Source of the DNA: Pseudoxanthomonas sp. SE1
GTDB lineage: Bacteria > Pseudomonadota > Gammaproteobacteria > Xanthomonadales > Xanthomonadaceae
Direction: 5' to 3'
Assembly (NCBI RefSeq): GCF_029542205.1
Contig: NZ_CP113783.1
Location: 4,145,001 to 4,209,000, forward strand
DNA: 64,000 nucleotides
A program made the position numbers and the translations under genes. Of the stretch, positions 55,665 to 64,000 are shown piece by piece. Position 1 is the stretch's first letter. Each line of letters opens with the position of its first letter. The notes beneath the pieces were generated by a model that made no database searches, was not told the DNA's origin, and saw nothing but the letters and a program-made list of their open reading frames with translations.

Positions 55665-57374
55665 ATGGTCCACGACGACGCCATCGCCCGCCTGATCCAC
55701 GACGCCTTCGCGGACTACCACGCGCGGTTCGCGGAGATCACGCAGCGTGCGAAAGGCCGGTTCGAGACGATGGACTGGGCGGGCGCCCGCGCCGATGCGG
55801 TCGAACGCATCGAACTGTACGACCAGTGCATCGCCGAGTGCGCGCTGCGGCTTCAATCGGTACTGCTGGGACAGGCCCATGACCGGACGCTGTGGATCGC
55901 CGCGCGCACGGCGTTCGAGAAGTTGGTCGCCGGACAGATCGACCGCGAGCTCTACAAGACCTTCTACAACACGCTCAGCCGGCGCTTCCTGCGCATCCGC
56001 GGCGTGGATCCGGCGCTTGAGTTCGTGGCGCTGGATGTCGAACCCACCGACGCCATCACCCACCCGGTCGCGCGCCACAGCTACGCGGTGTCCGAGCAGC
56101 GGCCGACCGACACCTTCGCACGCGTATTGGCGGACTACGGTTTCGACGTTCCCTACGCGCACCGCACCCGCTGTGCCGCCGCGATCGCGGTGCGCCTGCA
56201 GGATGATCTGGCGCACTGGGGCGCGAACCCGGTGCGCGGCATCGAGCTGCTGGACACCGTGTTCTACCGCGAACGGCGTGCCTATCTGGTGGGCCGCGTG
56301 TTCGGCGAACACCGGTTCTCGCCCTGTGTCATCGCCCTGATCAACGACGGCGGACAGCTGAAGGCCGAAGCGGTGCTGACCCATCGCGGCGACGTGGCGC
56401 ACCTGTTCGGCACCTCGCGCAGCTATTTCCATGCCGACCTGACAACGGTCGGCGACGCGGTGGTGTTCCTGCGTTCGCTGTTGCCGGGCAAGCCGATCGA
56501 CGAGATCTACACGGTGCTCGGCCGCGCCAAGCAGGGCAAGACCGAGCGCTACCGGACGTTCTTCCATCATTTCGCCGCGCTCCCGGACGAGCGGCTGGTG
56601 CACGCCGAAGGCACGCCCGGCATGGTGATGGCCGTGTTCACCTTGCCCAGCTATCCCCTGGTGTTCAAGGTGATCCGCGACCGCTTCGCCTACCCGAAGG
56701 CGATGAGCCGGCAGGACGTGGAGGACAAGTACGATTTGGTGTTCCACCTGGACCGCGTCGGCCGGCTGCTGGATACCCAGGCGTTCCGTTTCCTGCGCTT
56801 CCCGCGAGCGCGCTTCTCGCCTGAACTGCTGCAGGAGCTGCGCGAGAGCTGCGGCCAGAGCATCAGCGAGGACGGCGACGACCTGGTCATCCACCTGTGC
56901 TACGTACAGCGCCGCCTGCGGCCGCTGAATCTGTACCTGCGCGAGCAGAAGGCGGATGCGGCACGCATCGCTGCGCTCGACTATGGGCAGGCGATCAAGG
57001 ACATGGCGCGCAACAACATCTTCCCCGGCGACATGCTGCTGAAGAACTTCGGCGTATCGCGCCACGGCCGCGTCGTGTTCTACGACTACGACGAAATCCG
57101 CCTGCTCACCGATTGCCGGTTCCGCGACTGGCCGCAACCGACCACGTACGAGGAACAGATGGCGGACAGTCCCTGGTTCCACGTGGACGCGGGCGACGTG
57201 TTCCCCGAGCGCTTCCCGCAATTCCTGGGCCTGCCCGAATTGCAGGCGAAAGCATTGAAGGCCGCGCATGGCGACCTGTTCCGTCCCGCCTGGTGGCGCG
57301 ACCTCCAGTCGCACCTCGCCGACGGCCACTACCCGGATACTGCGCCGTATCCGGATGCGTTGAAGCTGGCGTGA
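55665..57374 (+). CDS. aceK: Isocitrate dehydrogenase kinase/phosphatase
   Basis: 569 residues, usual AceK length. It phosphorylates (and dephosphorylates) isocitrate dehydrogenase to direct carbon to the glyoxylate shunt. Regions: N-terminal regulatory domain, the loop [14 protein letters not shown] (about 286-299), the ATP-site [23 protein letters not shown], and the catalytic [14 protein letters not shown] ... VVFYDYDEI. All key residues appear intact. icl and aceB are not in the window. See icd entry on substrate type. Confidence 0.96.
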   Translation: MVHDDAIARLIHDAFADYHARFAEITQRAKGRFETMDWAGARADAVERIELYDQCIAECALRLQSVLLGQAHDRTLWIAARTAFEKLVAGQIDRELYKTFYNTLSRRFLRIRGVDPALEFVALDVEPTDAITHPVARHSYAVSEQRPTDTFARVLADYGFDVPYAHRTRCAAAIAVRLQDDLAHWGANPVRGIELLDTVFYRERRAYLVGRVFGEHRFSPCVIALINDGGQLKAEAVLTHRGDVAHLFGTSRSYFHADLTTVGDAVVFLRSLLPGKPIDEIYTVLGRAKQGKTERYRTFFHHFAALPDERLVHAEGTPGMVMAVFTLPSYPLVFKVIRDRFAYPKAMSRQDVEDKYDLVFHLDRVGRLLDTQAFRFLRFPRARFSPELLQELRESCGQSISEDGDDLVIHLCYVQRRLRPLNLYLREQKADAARIAALDYGQAIKDMARNNIFPGDMLLKNFGVSRHGRVVFYDYDEIRLLTDCRFRDWPQPTTYEEQMADSPWFHVDAGDVFPERFPQFLGLPELQAKALKAAHGDLFRPAWWRDLQSHLADGHYPDTAPYPDALKLA

Positions 57375-57441
57375 CCACGCGCATGCGGACTCGATACGCA
57401 TCGCGCTACCCTTGCCGGCATCCGGAGAACGCTGTCCTGCC

Positions 57442-60147
57442 ATGAGCACCTACCGCCTCGATTCGATCTTCCGACCGCGTGCCGTGGCGGTGGTGGGCAG
57501 CCAGTCGCGGCCGCGATCGGTCGGTCGTGCGGTGATCGAGAACCTGCGCGCCGGTGGCTTCGAGGGCCAGATCGGGCTGGTGAACAGACACCCGACACCG
57601 ATGGACGGCGTTGCGACTGTGCGGCATCTGCGCGACCTGCCGTGGACACCGGACCTGGTGGTGATCGCCACGCCGGCGGCCACCGTGCCGCAGCTGGCGG
57701 CGGACGCGGCGGAAAAGGGAGCCGGCGCCGTGGTCGTGCTGACCGCCGCGATGGGCAGCGGCCCAGGTTCCCCGGCGGCGCAGCTCGAAACGCTCACGCG
57801 CGAGAAGGGGCTGCGCGTTCTCGGCCCGAACTGCCTGGGCGTGATCGCCCCGCACGCGCGCCTGAACGCCAGCCTCGCGAGCCGCTTTCCGAAGGCCGGC
57901 GACCTCGCGCTGATTTCGCAGTCGGGTGCGATCTCCGGCGGCCTGGTGGAATGGAGCATGAGCCAGCCGGTCGGTTTCTCCGCCGTCGTGTCGCTGGGCG
58001 ATGCGCTGGACGTGGATTTCGCCGACCTGCTGGACTACTTCGCCACCGACACCCGCACGCGCGCGATCCTGCTGTACGTGGAAGCCATCCGCGATGCGCG
58101 CAAGTTCATGTCGGCCGCACGTGCCGCTGCGCGCACCAAGCCGGTGGTGGTGGTGAAATCCGGACACAGCGGCCGCGCACAGGTGACGCCGGCCGGGAGT
58201 ACGCACACGCAGAACCTGGCACGGCCGAACGCGGTGTATGGCGCGGCATTCCGTCGCGCCGGCCTGCTGCGCGTGCGCTCGCTGCACGAACTGTTCGCCG
58301 CCGCACGCACGCTGGGCCAGGTGCGTCCGTTCCACGGCCGTCGCCTGGCGATCCTGACCAATGGCGGTGGCGTGGGGGCCCTGTCTGTCGATCATCTTTA
58401 CGAACAGGGCGGCACGCTGGCGACACTGTCGGACGCCACCCGCGATGCGCTCGACCGCATCCTGCCGGTGGGCTGGTCGCGCACCAACCCGGTCGACCTG
58501 CTGACCGACATCGATGCCGACCGCTACGCCGCGACGATCGAGGCGCTGCTTGCCGATCCGGAAAACGATGCACTGCTCGCCGTCAACGTGCCGACGGTAT
58601 TGTCTTCATCCTCTGAAGCCGCGCATGCGGTCACCCACGTGCTGGCGCAGCGGCCGGCACACGGCGCGCGCAAACCGGTCTTCACCGTCTGGCTGGGCAA
58701 CGATCCGCAAGCGGAAGCCATCCTCGATGCCGCCCAGGTGCCGCGCTATCCGAACGAGTCAGACGCCGTCGCCGGCTTCATGCACCTGGTCCGCCACCGC
58801 GAGGTGCAGGCCGCGCTGATGGAGACGCCGCCCAGCCTGCCGGAGGATTTCAGTCCCGACATGGTCACTGCGCGCGCGCTGGTCGATGCAGCGCTGGATG
58901 CCGGCCAGACCTGGCTGGATCCCCTGGCCACCACGCAGCTGCTCGCGGCGTACGGCATCCCGATGGCGCCGCTGTGGCGGGCCACCGACGCCGAGGATGC
59001 CGCCCGCATCGCAGCGCCGCTGCTGGCCGAAGGTGCGACGGTGGCGGTGAAGATCCTGTCGCCCGACATTCCACACAAGTCGGACGTCGATGGCGTCCGC
59101 CTCAACCTGCCGAACGCCAATGCCGTGCGCGAAGCCACGACCAACATCCTGCAGCGCGCGCGCGAACGCCGGCCGGACGCGCGCATCGAAGGCGTGCTGG
59201 TACAGCCGACAGTCCTGCGACCGAAAGCACGCGAGCTGATCGCCGGGATCGCCGACGATCCTGTGTTCGGGCCGGTGATCGCGTTCGGCCGTGGGGGCAC
59301 CGCGGTGGAAGTCATCAACGACCAGGCCGTCGCGCTGCCGCCGCTGGACCTGCGCCTGGCGCACGAACTGATCGCGCGCACCCGCGTTTCGCGCGTGCTG
59401 AAGGCTTACCGCGATGTCCCGGCCGCCGATGAGCGTGCAGTCGCGCTGGTGCTGGTGAAGCTGGCGCAACTGGCCGCCGACATCCCCGAGATCCAGCAGC
59501 TCGACATCAATCCGCTGCTCGCCGACCGTGATGGTGTGGTGGCCGTGGACGCGCGCATCGCGCTCGCGCGCGGTCGCGCGCTGCACAAGGGCCGCGGCCA
59601 TCCGCGCTTCGCGATTTTTCCGTATCCGAAGGAATGGGAGCGGACCATCGACCTCGCCGACGGCCGACCGGCGCTGGTGCGCCCGGTACGGCCGGAAGAC
59701 GACGCGATGTTCCGCGAATTCTTCACCCACGTGACCGACGAAGACCTGCGCCTGCGTTTCTTCCAGTCCGTGCGCCACTTCAGCCACGAATTCATCGCGC
59801 GCCTGACCCAGCTCGACTACGCGCGCTCGATCGCACTGGTGGCGGTGCATCCGGATACGCACGAGATGCTCGGTGCAGTGCGCCTGCACGCCGACGCGAA
59901 CTACGAGAAGGGTGAGTACGGCATCCTGGTGCGCTCGGACCTCAAGGGCCACGGCATCGGCTGGAAGTTGATGCAGATCATGATCGAGTACGCGCAGTGG
60001 CAAGGCCTGAAACTCATCGAAGGCCAGGTGTTGCGCGAGAACCGCACCATGCTGGCGATGTGCGAGAGCCTGGGCTTTCAGGTGAAGTTGGATCCGGACG
60101 ACCCCACGCTGATGAATGTCAGCCTGCCGGTGCCCTCCTCCGCATGA
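57442..60147 (+). CDS. ADP-forming acyl-CoA synthetase-like protein with C-terminal GNAT domain (Pat-type protein acetyltransferase)
   Basis: 901 residues. CoA-binding domain (LDSIFRPRAVAVVGSQSRPRSVGRAV, about 5-30), ligase/CoA domains (SQSGAISGGLVEW, LTNGGGVGALSVDHL), ATP-grasp-like domain (about 465-700; VAVKILSPDIPHKSDVDGVRLNL), then GNAT (about 735-895; VTDEDLRLRFFQSVRHFSHEFIARLTQLDYARSIALVAV and SDLKGHGIGWKLMQIMIEYA). Same order as E. coli Pat (YfiQ/PatZ), which acetylates lysines of acetyl-CoA synthetase and others. The synthetase part is catalytically inactive in Pat; whether it is so here cannot be stated. Coupled to the next gene by ATGA. Confidence 0.9.
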   Translation: MSTYRLDSIFRPRAVAVVGSQSRPRSVGRAVIENLRAGGFEGQIGLVNRHPTPMDGVATVRHLRDLPWTPDLVVIATPAATVPQLAADAAEKGAGAVVVLTAAMGSGPGSPAAQLETLTREKGLRVLGPNCLGVIAPHARLNASLASRFPKAGDLALISQSGAISGGLVEWSMSQPVGFSAVVSLGDALDVDFADLLDYFATDTRTRAILLYVEAIRDARKFMSAARAAARTKPVVVVKSGHSGRAQVTPAGSTHTQNLARPNAVYGAAFRRAGLLRVRSLHELFAAARTLGQVRPFHGRRLAILTNGGGVGALSVDHLYEQGGTLATLSDATRDALDRILPVGWSRTNPVDLLTDIDADRYAATIEALLADPENDALLAVNVPTVLSSSSEAAHAVTHVLAQRPAHGARKPVFTVWLGNDPQAEAILDAAQVPRYPNESDAVAGFMHLVRHREVQAALMETPPSLPEDFSPDMVTARALVDAALDAGQTWLDPLATTQLLAAYGIPMAPLWRATDAEDAARIAAPLLAEGATVAVKILSPDIPHKSDVDGVRLNLPNANAVREATTNILQRARERRPDARIEGVLVQPTVLRPKARELIAGIADDPVFGPVIAFGRGGTAVEVINDQAVALPPLDLRLAHELIARTRVSRVLKAYRDVPAADERAVALVLVKLAQLAADIPEIQQLDINPLLADRDGVVAVDARIALARGRALHKGRGHPRFAIFPYPKEWERTIDLADGRPALVRPVRPEDDAMFREFFTHVTDEDLRLRFFQSVRHFSHEFIARLTQLDYARSIALVAVHPDTHEMLGAVRLHADANYEKGEYGILVRSDLKGHGIGWKLMQIMIEYAQWQGLKLIEGQVLRENRTMLAMCESLGFQVKLDPDDPTLMNVSLPVPSSA

Positions 60148-61049
60148 AGCGCCGCGCCGTAGTTGTCGCGACATCGCTGGCGCTGGTGGCTTCGATTGCC
60201 GGCGTCATGACATGGAAAGCTGCGCACATGAGGCGCACTCCCGTACCCAAGGCGTCGATACCGGAAGGTGCGAGCCTCCTGGAGACTGCTCACTACCGCG
60301 TGCACAGCACGGCGACGCCCGCACAGACCCGGGAGATCGCCGCCGCTGCGGAAAGCCTGCATGCCGCCTACCTATCGCTGTTCTCAGACCACGTGGTGCT
60401 GTCGACCACGCCGCTGACCCTGGTGCTCTATCGCGACGCGGACGAGTTTGCGCGCAACAACCGCAGCCGACCGTGGGCGGAAGCCTACTATCTGCGCCCC
60501 GCCTGCTACGCGTACTACGGGGGCGGAAAGGCGAACCCTTACCACTGGATGCTGCACGAAGCCACGCACCAACTGAATACCGAAGTCGCCGGATGGCGCC
60601 TGCCCGCCTGGGCCAATGAGGGCGTCGCCAGCTATCTGGGCGCTGGCTGGATGGAGAACGGCGTCCTGACACCTGGCCGCAGCGACCCGGATGCGCATCC
60701 AGTCTGGTGGCTGTCCGGCATGGGGTTGACGGGCAATCTACCTGCCGACGTCGCCGCGGGCCGCATCATTCCGTTGCAACAGTTGCTGGAAGGCACGGGC
60801 CCCGACATCAACCAACACGTCAACTTGTACTACCTGCACTACTGGAGCCTGTCCCACTTCCTCTTCCACGCGCGGGAAGGCGCATACGCGGCACCCTACA
60901 AGCAGCTATTGGCGCAAGGTGCCGCGACACACGATTTCGAACGACTGATCGGGCCCCTCGACGCCATCGAATCCGAGTGGTACGGCTACCTGCTGGCGGC
61001 CATGAAGATGATGCAGCGACACGAGGTGGAGAACCGCATCGCGCGCTGA
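60144..61049 (+). CDS. Gluzincin-type metallopeptidase-like protein (DUF1570-like)
   Basis: 301 residues. N-terminal membrane anchor (about 5-25). The zinc motif H138-E139-A-T-H142 (WMLHEATHQLN) and a downstream Glu in LPAWANE159GVASYLG give a gluzincin signature. The region before it (TTPLTLVLYRDADEFARN) matches peptidase_MA-like/DUF1570 proteins. Predicted periplasmic side protease of unknown substrate. The ATG lies in the stop of the acetyltransferase gene (ATGA). Ends 10 bp from the convergent MDR gene. Confidence 0.8.
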   Translation: MKRRAVVVATSLALVASIAGVMTWKAAHMRRTPVPKASIPEGASLLETAHYRVHSTATPAQTREIAAAAESLHAAYLSLFSDHVVLSTTPLTLVLYRDADEFARNNRSRPWAEAYYLRPACYAYYGGGKANPYHWMLHEATHQLNTEVAGWRLPAWANEGVASYLGAGWMENGVLTPGRSDPDAHPVWWLSGMGLTGNLPADVAAGRIIPLQQLLEGTGPDINQHVNLYYLHYWSLSHFLFHAREGAYAAPYKQLLAQGAATHDFERLIGPLDAIESEWYGYLLAAMKMMQRHEVENRIAR

Positions 61050-61059
61050 GCGCACTCTG

Positions 61060-62088
61060 TCAGAGCTTCACCACCACCTTGCCGAAGTTCTCCCCGCGCA
61101 GCAGGCCGATCAGCGCACGTGGCGCACTCTCCAGCCCTTCCACGATGTCCTCGCGGTAGCGGATCTTGCCTTCGGCGAGCCATGCGCCCATCTCGCGCAG
61201 GAACTGTGGATACAGCGCGATGAAGTCGTGCTGGATGAAGCCACGCACGGTCAGGTGGCGGGTCAGGATCTGGCTCATCAGCCATGGCATGCGGTCGGGG
61301 CCGGGCGGCAGTGCGGTGTCGTTGTAGTACGCGACCAGTCCGCAGACCGGGATGCGGGCGAAGTCGTTGAGCAGCGGCACCACCGCATCGAAGACCGCGC
61401 CGCCGACATTCTCGAAGTACACATCGATGCCGTCGGGACAGGCGGTGCGCAGCCGGTCGGCGAAGTCCGGCGTGCGATGGTCGAGCGCCACATCGAAGCC
61501 GAGCTCATCGCGCAGGTAGGCGCGCTTGGCTTCGCCACCGGCGATGCCGACGGTACGCGCGCCCTGCAGCTTCGCGATCTGTCCCACGGTCGCGCCGACC
61601 GGTCCGCTGGCCGCGGCGACCACGACGGTTTCGCCGGGCTGCGGCTTGCCGATCTCGTGCAGACCGACGTAGGCGGTGAATCCCGGCATGCCATGCACGC
61701 CCAACGCGGTGGTCAGTGGCGCGACATGCGCATCCAGCTTGCGCTTCAGCGTCCGTCCATCGGCAACGGCATGTGTCTGCCAGCCGCCGTGCGCCAGCAC
61801 CATGTCGCCGACATGGAGGTCGGGATGACGCGAATCGATGACCTCAGAGACCGTGCCGCCGTCCATCACCTCGCCGATCTCGACCGGCTTCGCGTACGAC
61901 CGACCGGCATTCATGCGCCCTCGCATGTAAGGATCCAGCGACAGGTAGCGGTTGCGCAGCAGTACCTGGCCCTCGCAGGGCTCGGGCAGCGGCGCGTATT
62001 CGAGGCGGAAGTCGTCTGCGGTCGGTTCGCCCTGCGGACGCGCGGCCAGCACGATGCGGGTGTTGCGGTCTTCGCCGTGGTGGTCCAT
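61060..62088 (-). CDS. NADP-dependent medium-chain oxidoreductase (CurA/leukotriene B4 dehydrogenase type)
   Basis: 342 residues. YLSLDPYMRGRMN (about 48-60) is the family signature, followed by MPGFTAYVGLHEIGKPQPGETVVVAAASGPVGATVGQIAKLQGARTVGIAGG (NADP-binding Rossmann, about 134-185) and a C-terminal RGFIQHDF ... GENFGKVVVKL. Zinc-free enzymes of this type reduce alpha,beta-unsaturated carbonyls such as curcumin or 2-alkenals. Lone gene; the divergent methyltransferase gene starts 141 bp away. Substrate unknown. Confidence 0.92.
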   Translation of the reverse strand: MDHHGEDRNTRIVLAARPQGEPTADDFRLEYAPLPEPCEGQVLLRNRYLSLDPYMRGRMNAGRSYAKPVEIGEVMDGGTVSEVIDSRHPDLHVGDMVLAHGGWQTHAVADGRTLKRKLDAHVAPLTTALGVHGMPGFTAYVGLHEIGKPQPGETVVVAAASGPVGATVGQIAKLQGARTVGIAGGEAKRAYLRDELGFDVALDHRTPDFADRLRTACPDGIDVYFENVGGAVFDAVVPLLNDFARIPVCGLVAYYNDTALPPGPDRMPWLMSQILTRHLTVRGFIQHDFIALYPQFLREMGAWLAEGKIRYREDIVEGLESAPRALIGLLRGENFGKVVVKL

Positions 62089-62229
62089 GTGGCATCTCCG
62101 GTGTCAGTGACCCTTGCAGTCTAGCGACGGCGCATGGATGCGACGAAGCGTGCAGGGTATGCGGTGGCCGCGATGCCCCGTGAACAGACCGCGTGCTAGG
62201 CTCCGCGCATCTTTATGGAGGGCTGACGC

Positions 62230-63096
62230 ATGACGATCCGCTTTGTTCCGCTGTCCCTGGCGCTCGTGGCCGCACTTGCTGCATCGCAACCATCGTTGGC
62301 CGCATCGCCGGCCAAGCCCGCGGACACCGCGCAGGCGCTGCCTGCCGCCGACGCCGCTGCACTGGATGCCGCACTGAAAGGCGACTGGCGCGATCCGAAG
62401 AACGTGGCGCGCGACGTCTACCGCCACCCGAAAGAGACGCTGTCGTTCTTCGGCGTGTCGCCGACGAAGACCGTGGTCGAGATCACGCCCGGCGGTGGTT
62501 GGTACTCCGAGATCCTGGCGCCATACCTGGAAGCCGATGGCCAGTATGTCGCCGCCGTGGTCGACCCTGCCACGGTCGCCGAGAAGAGCCGCAACTACTA
62601 CCAGCGCAGCGTCGACGGCCTGCAGAAGAAGTTCACCGAGGGTCCCGCGCAGTACGGCAAGGCCACGACGGTGAAGTACGACCCGGCCGCGCCGGTGTTC
62701 GGCACCGCAGGCTCCGCCGACGTGGTGCTGACTTTCCGCAACGTGCACAACTGGCGCAGCGCCAACCAGGCCGAAGGCATGTTCAAGGGCTTCTTCGCCG
62801 CGCTCAAGCCCGGCGGCGTGCTGGGCGTGGTGGAGCACCGGGCGAACCAGGACGTGGCGGCCGACGACAAGAGTGGCTACGTCAGTGAGGCGCAGGTGAT
62901 CGCGCTGGCCGAAGCCGCCGGCTTCCGCCTCGACGCGAAGAGCGAGGTCAACGCCAACCCGAAGGACACCAAGGACCACCCGAACGGCGTGTGGACCCTG
63001 CCACCGTCCAACAACCACCCGGAAGCCGATCGCGCCAAGTACCAGGCGATCGGCGAAAGCGACCGCATGACGCTGCGGTTCGTGAAGCCGCGTTGA
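62230..63096 (+). CDS. Exported class I SAM-methyltransferase-like protein
   Basis: 288 residues with a Sec signal (about 1-25, ending PSLAAS) before a methyltransferase-like domain: VVEITPGGGWYSEILAPYL (about 78-96, motif I with GGGW), VVLTFRNVHNW (about 158-168) and a C-terminal WTLPPSNNHPEADR. Such COG4798-type proteins are predicted to be periplasmic, which is unusual for SAM-dependent enzymes, so activity is uncertain. ATGGAGG lies before the start. A hairpin follows between it and the convergent anti-sigma gene. Confidence 0.85.
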   Translation: MTIRFVPLSLALVAALAASQPSLAASPAKPADTAQALPAADAAALDAALKGDWRDPKNVARDVYRHPKETLSFFGVSPTKTVVEITPGGGWYSEILAPYLEADGQYVAAVVDPATVAEKSRNYYQRSVDGLQKKFTEGPAQYGKATTVKYDPAAPVFGTAGSADVVLTFRNVHNWRSANQAEGMFKGFFAALKPGGVLGVVEHRANQDVAADDKSGYVSEAQVIALAEAAGFRLDAKSEVNANPKDTKDHPNGVWTLPPSNNHPEADRAKYQAIGESDRMTLRFVKPR

Positions 63097-63105
63097 GTGG
63101 CGACA

Positions 63106-63130
63106 GGTGCGGCCCGTCCGGGGCCGCACC
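63106..63130. terminator. Perfect hairpin between convergent genes
   Basis: GGTGCGGCCC-GTCCG-GGGCCGCACC, ten perfect pairs, located just downstream of the methyltransferase stop and near the end of the anti-sigma gene. No T tract, so terminator activity is only possible. Confidence 0.4.
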
Positions 63131-63135
63131 GTCGG

Positions 63136-63894
63136 TCAACCGTTCTCCAGCAGACGTGGCAGCGCCCGCGCAGCGGCATCGGCGGCGTCACTGACCAGCG
63201 CGAAGCTGGTGCCGCGGTGCGACCAGTACTGCGCCAGCAGGTCGCCGTCACGGCGCTGGCCGTCGCCCGCCAGCCGACCGCGCGGGCGCAGATAGAAGCC
63301 CACCCGTGCGCCGGACCCGTCCTGGTAGACCAGCATCGCGGCGGCGCCCTGCTCGGTGGACAGCAGGCGACCGCCCATCAACCGGTAACCGGCCTGGCTG
63401 AGATCGGGCACCCGTCCGGCCTCGCCGAAGTGACGCGATAGCCAGCGTTGCAGGTCGTCGGCCCGGGCCGTATCGAATTCCATCGGCGGCGCATCGGCCT
63501 CGGCGAATTGGCGGTAGGCGGCCACCGCATCCGCCATGGGCAGGGTCGAAGGCGACGGGCGCAGCTCGCGCATCTGCCAACCCACGCCACCTCCGATGAC
63601 GAACGCAAACATCCACGACGCGGCGATGCCCATGTGCCGACGGCGCCGGGCCCGCAGGCCGAGCCTGACCTGTGCGGGCGCCAGCGACGCGTTCGGCGCC
63701 CAATGCTCGGGATTGGCGGCCAGCGCGCGCAGGCGTTCGGCGTCGCGCTTCCAACCTTCCACCTCGGCCGCACGCTCGGGATGCGCCTCCAGCCAGGTGA
63801 CGACGGCCGCGCGGCGCGCAGGATCGAGCCGGCCGTCGACGTAGGCATGCAGTTCGTCGTCCGTGGGTACGTCGTGCAGGGTCTTGATGGTCAT
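63136..63894 (-). CDS. Anti-sigma factor, single-span membrane protein
   Basis: 252 residues. Cytosolic N-terminal part (about 1-86, DDELHAYVDGRLDPARRAAVVTWLEAHPERAAEVEGWKRDAERL), one membrane helix (about 88-106), periplasmic C-terminal sensor domain. The zinc HxxxCxxC motif of many such proteins is absent. It follows an ECF sigma factor gene with an ATGA overlap, which is the standard sigma/anti-sigma arrangement, so it probably holds that sigma factor inactive at the membrane until an envelope signal arrives. The signal is unknown. Confidence 0.9.
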   Translation of the reverse strand: MTIKTLHDVPTDDELHAYVDGRLDPARRAAVVTWLEAHPERAAEVEGWKRDAERLRALAANPEHWAPNASLAPAQVRLGLRARRRRHMGIAASWMFAFVIGGGVGWQMRELRPSPSTLPMADAVAAYRQFAEADAPPMEFDTARADDLQRWLSRHFGEAGRVPDLSQAGYRLMGGRLLSTEQGAAAMLVYQDGSGARVGFYLRPRGRLAGDGQRRDGDLLAQYWSHRGTSFALVSDAADAAARALPRLLENG

Positions 63895-64000
63895 CGCAAG
63901 GCCTTCAGGGCAGGCGTGGGCGGCGTTTCCTCCTGCATCGCGCGCAGCGCCTGGCGCGCGCGCGACAACCTCGACATCACCGTGCCCACCGGGATGCCCA
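63891..64000 (-). CDS. ECF RNA polymerase sigma factor, C-terminal fragment
   Basis: Only the last 35 residues are present (GIPVGTVMSRLSRARQALR, then MQEETPPTPALKALR); the gene continues past the window edge. The sequence is the recognition helix of region 4.2 of an ECF sigma factor. The stop overlaps the start of the anti-sigma gene (ATGA), so the two are co-translated. The promoter group it reads cannot be told from the fragment. Confidence 0.88.
   Translation of the reverse strand, partial: GIPVGTVMSRLSRARQALRAMQEETPPTPALKALR

Overview
The window is GC-rich, gene-dense chromosomal DNA of a gammaproteobacterium of the Xanthomonadaceae/Lysobacteraceae, probably Pseudoxanthomonas, Lysobacter or a close relative. 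Support comes from the gene set (zwf-pgl, monomeric NADP-isocitrate dehydrogenase with aceK nearby, gltBD, long-form QueF, Tat-exported TldD paralogues, a lipase/immunity-lipoprotein pair like the T4SS effectors of this family) and from many REP-type palindromes with GTAG/GTGG heads between genes. The genus cannot be fixed from sequence alone. No rRNA, tRNA, CRISPR array, prophage or intact insertion sequence was seen. Both ends cut genes: a GntR regulator on the left and an ECF sigma factor on the right.

Layout. 0-5.4 kb: a divergent GntR regulator facing zwf-pgl (pentose-phosphate/Entner-Doudoroff entry) with a matched pair of operator-like sites, an anchored cytochrome c5 and a lipoprotein endonuclease. 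5.4-5.8 kb: a non-coding array of degenerate 21-bp repeats. 5.8-10.2 kb: small proteins (DUF1697, DUF1653), REP-rich decayed DNA, ggt with a small partner and a TPR protein. 10.3-14.0 kb: a giant fused indolepyruvate-type ferredoxin oxidoreductase. 14.1-15.8 kb: a hipBA toxin-antitoxin module behind three evenly spaced operators. 15.9-19.5 kb: a QueC-like PP-loop enzyme divergent from a haem-oxygenase-fold diiron-type protein plus VOC protein, then a DUF938 methyltransferase and a NYN-LOTUS RNase. 19.6-24.5 kb: two Tat-signal TldD-like proteases and a TldE/PmbA-like partner. 24.6-32.5 kb: a translationally coupled DUF4159-MoxR-DUF58-BatA-like envelope operon. 32.6-35.2 kb: an I78 inhibitor lipoprotein and a lipase effector/immunity pair. 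35.4-41.7 kb: gltBD. 41.8-48.2 kb: a tandem-domain methylglyoxal synthase, benE, a PepSY protein, an MFS exporter, a hexose-6-phosphate mutarotase and an MltB-like transglycosylase. 48.3-57.4 kb: a hypothetical protein, an I42 inhibitor, queF, a LysM protein, a lipoprotein, monomeric icd, a gamma-glutamylcyclotransferase, LysR and aceK. 57.4-64 kb: a Pat-type acetyltransferase, a gluzincin, an MDR reductase, an exported methyltransferase, and an anti-sigma/sigma pair.

Working together. Carbon and nitrogen core metabolism (zwf/pgl, icd/aceK, gltBD, mgsA-like, mutarotase) is interleaved with envelope functions (MoxR operon, TldD/E, MltB, protease inhibitors) and small conflict or regulatory modules (hipBA, lipase/immunity). 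The most unusual signals are non-coding: the 21-bp array at 5461-5736, three 27-bp-phased operators at hipBA, paired operators at zwf and gltB, and at least nine REP or REP-pair loci of five sequence classes, two of which supply the stop codon of the preceding gene.
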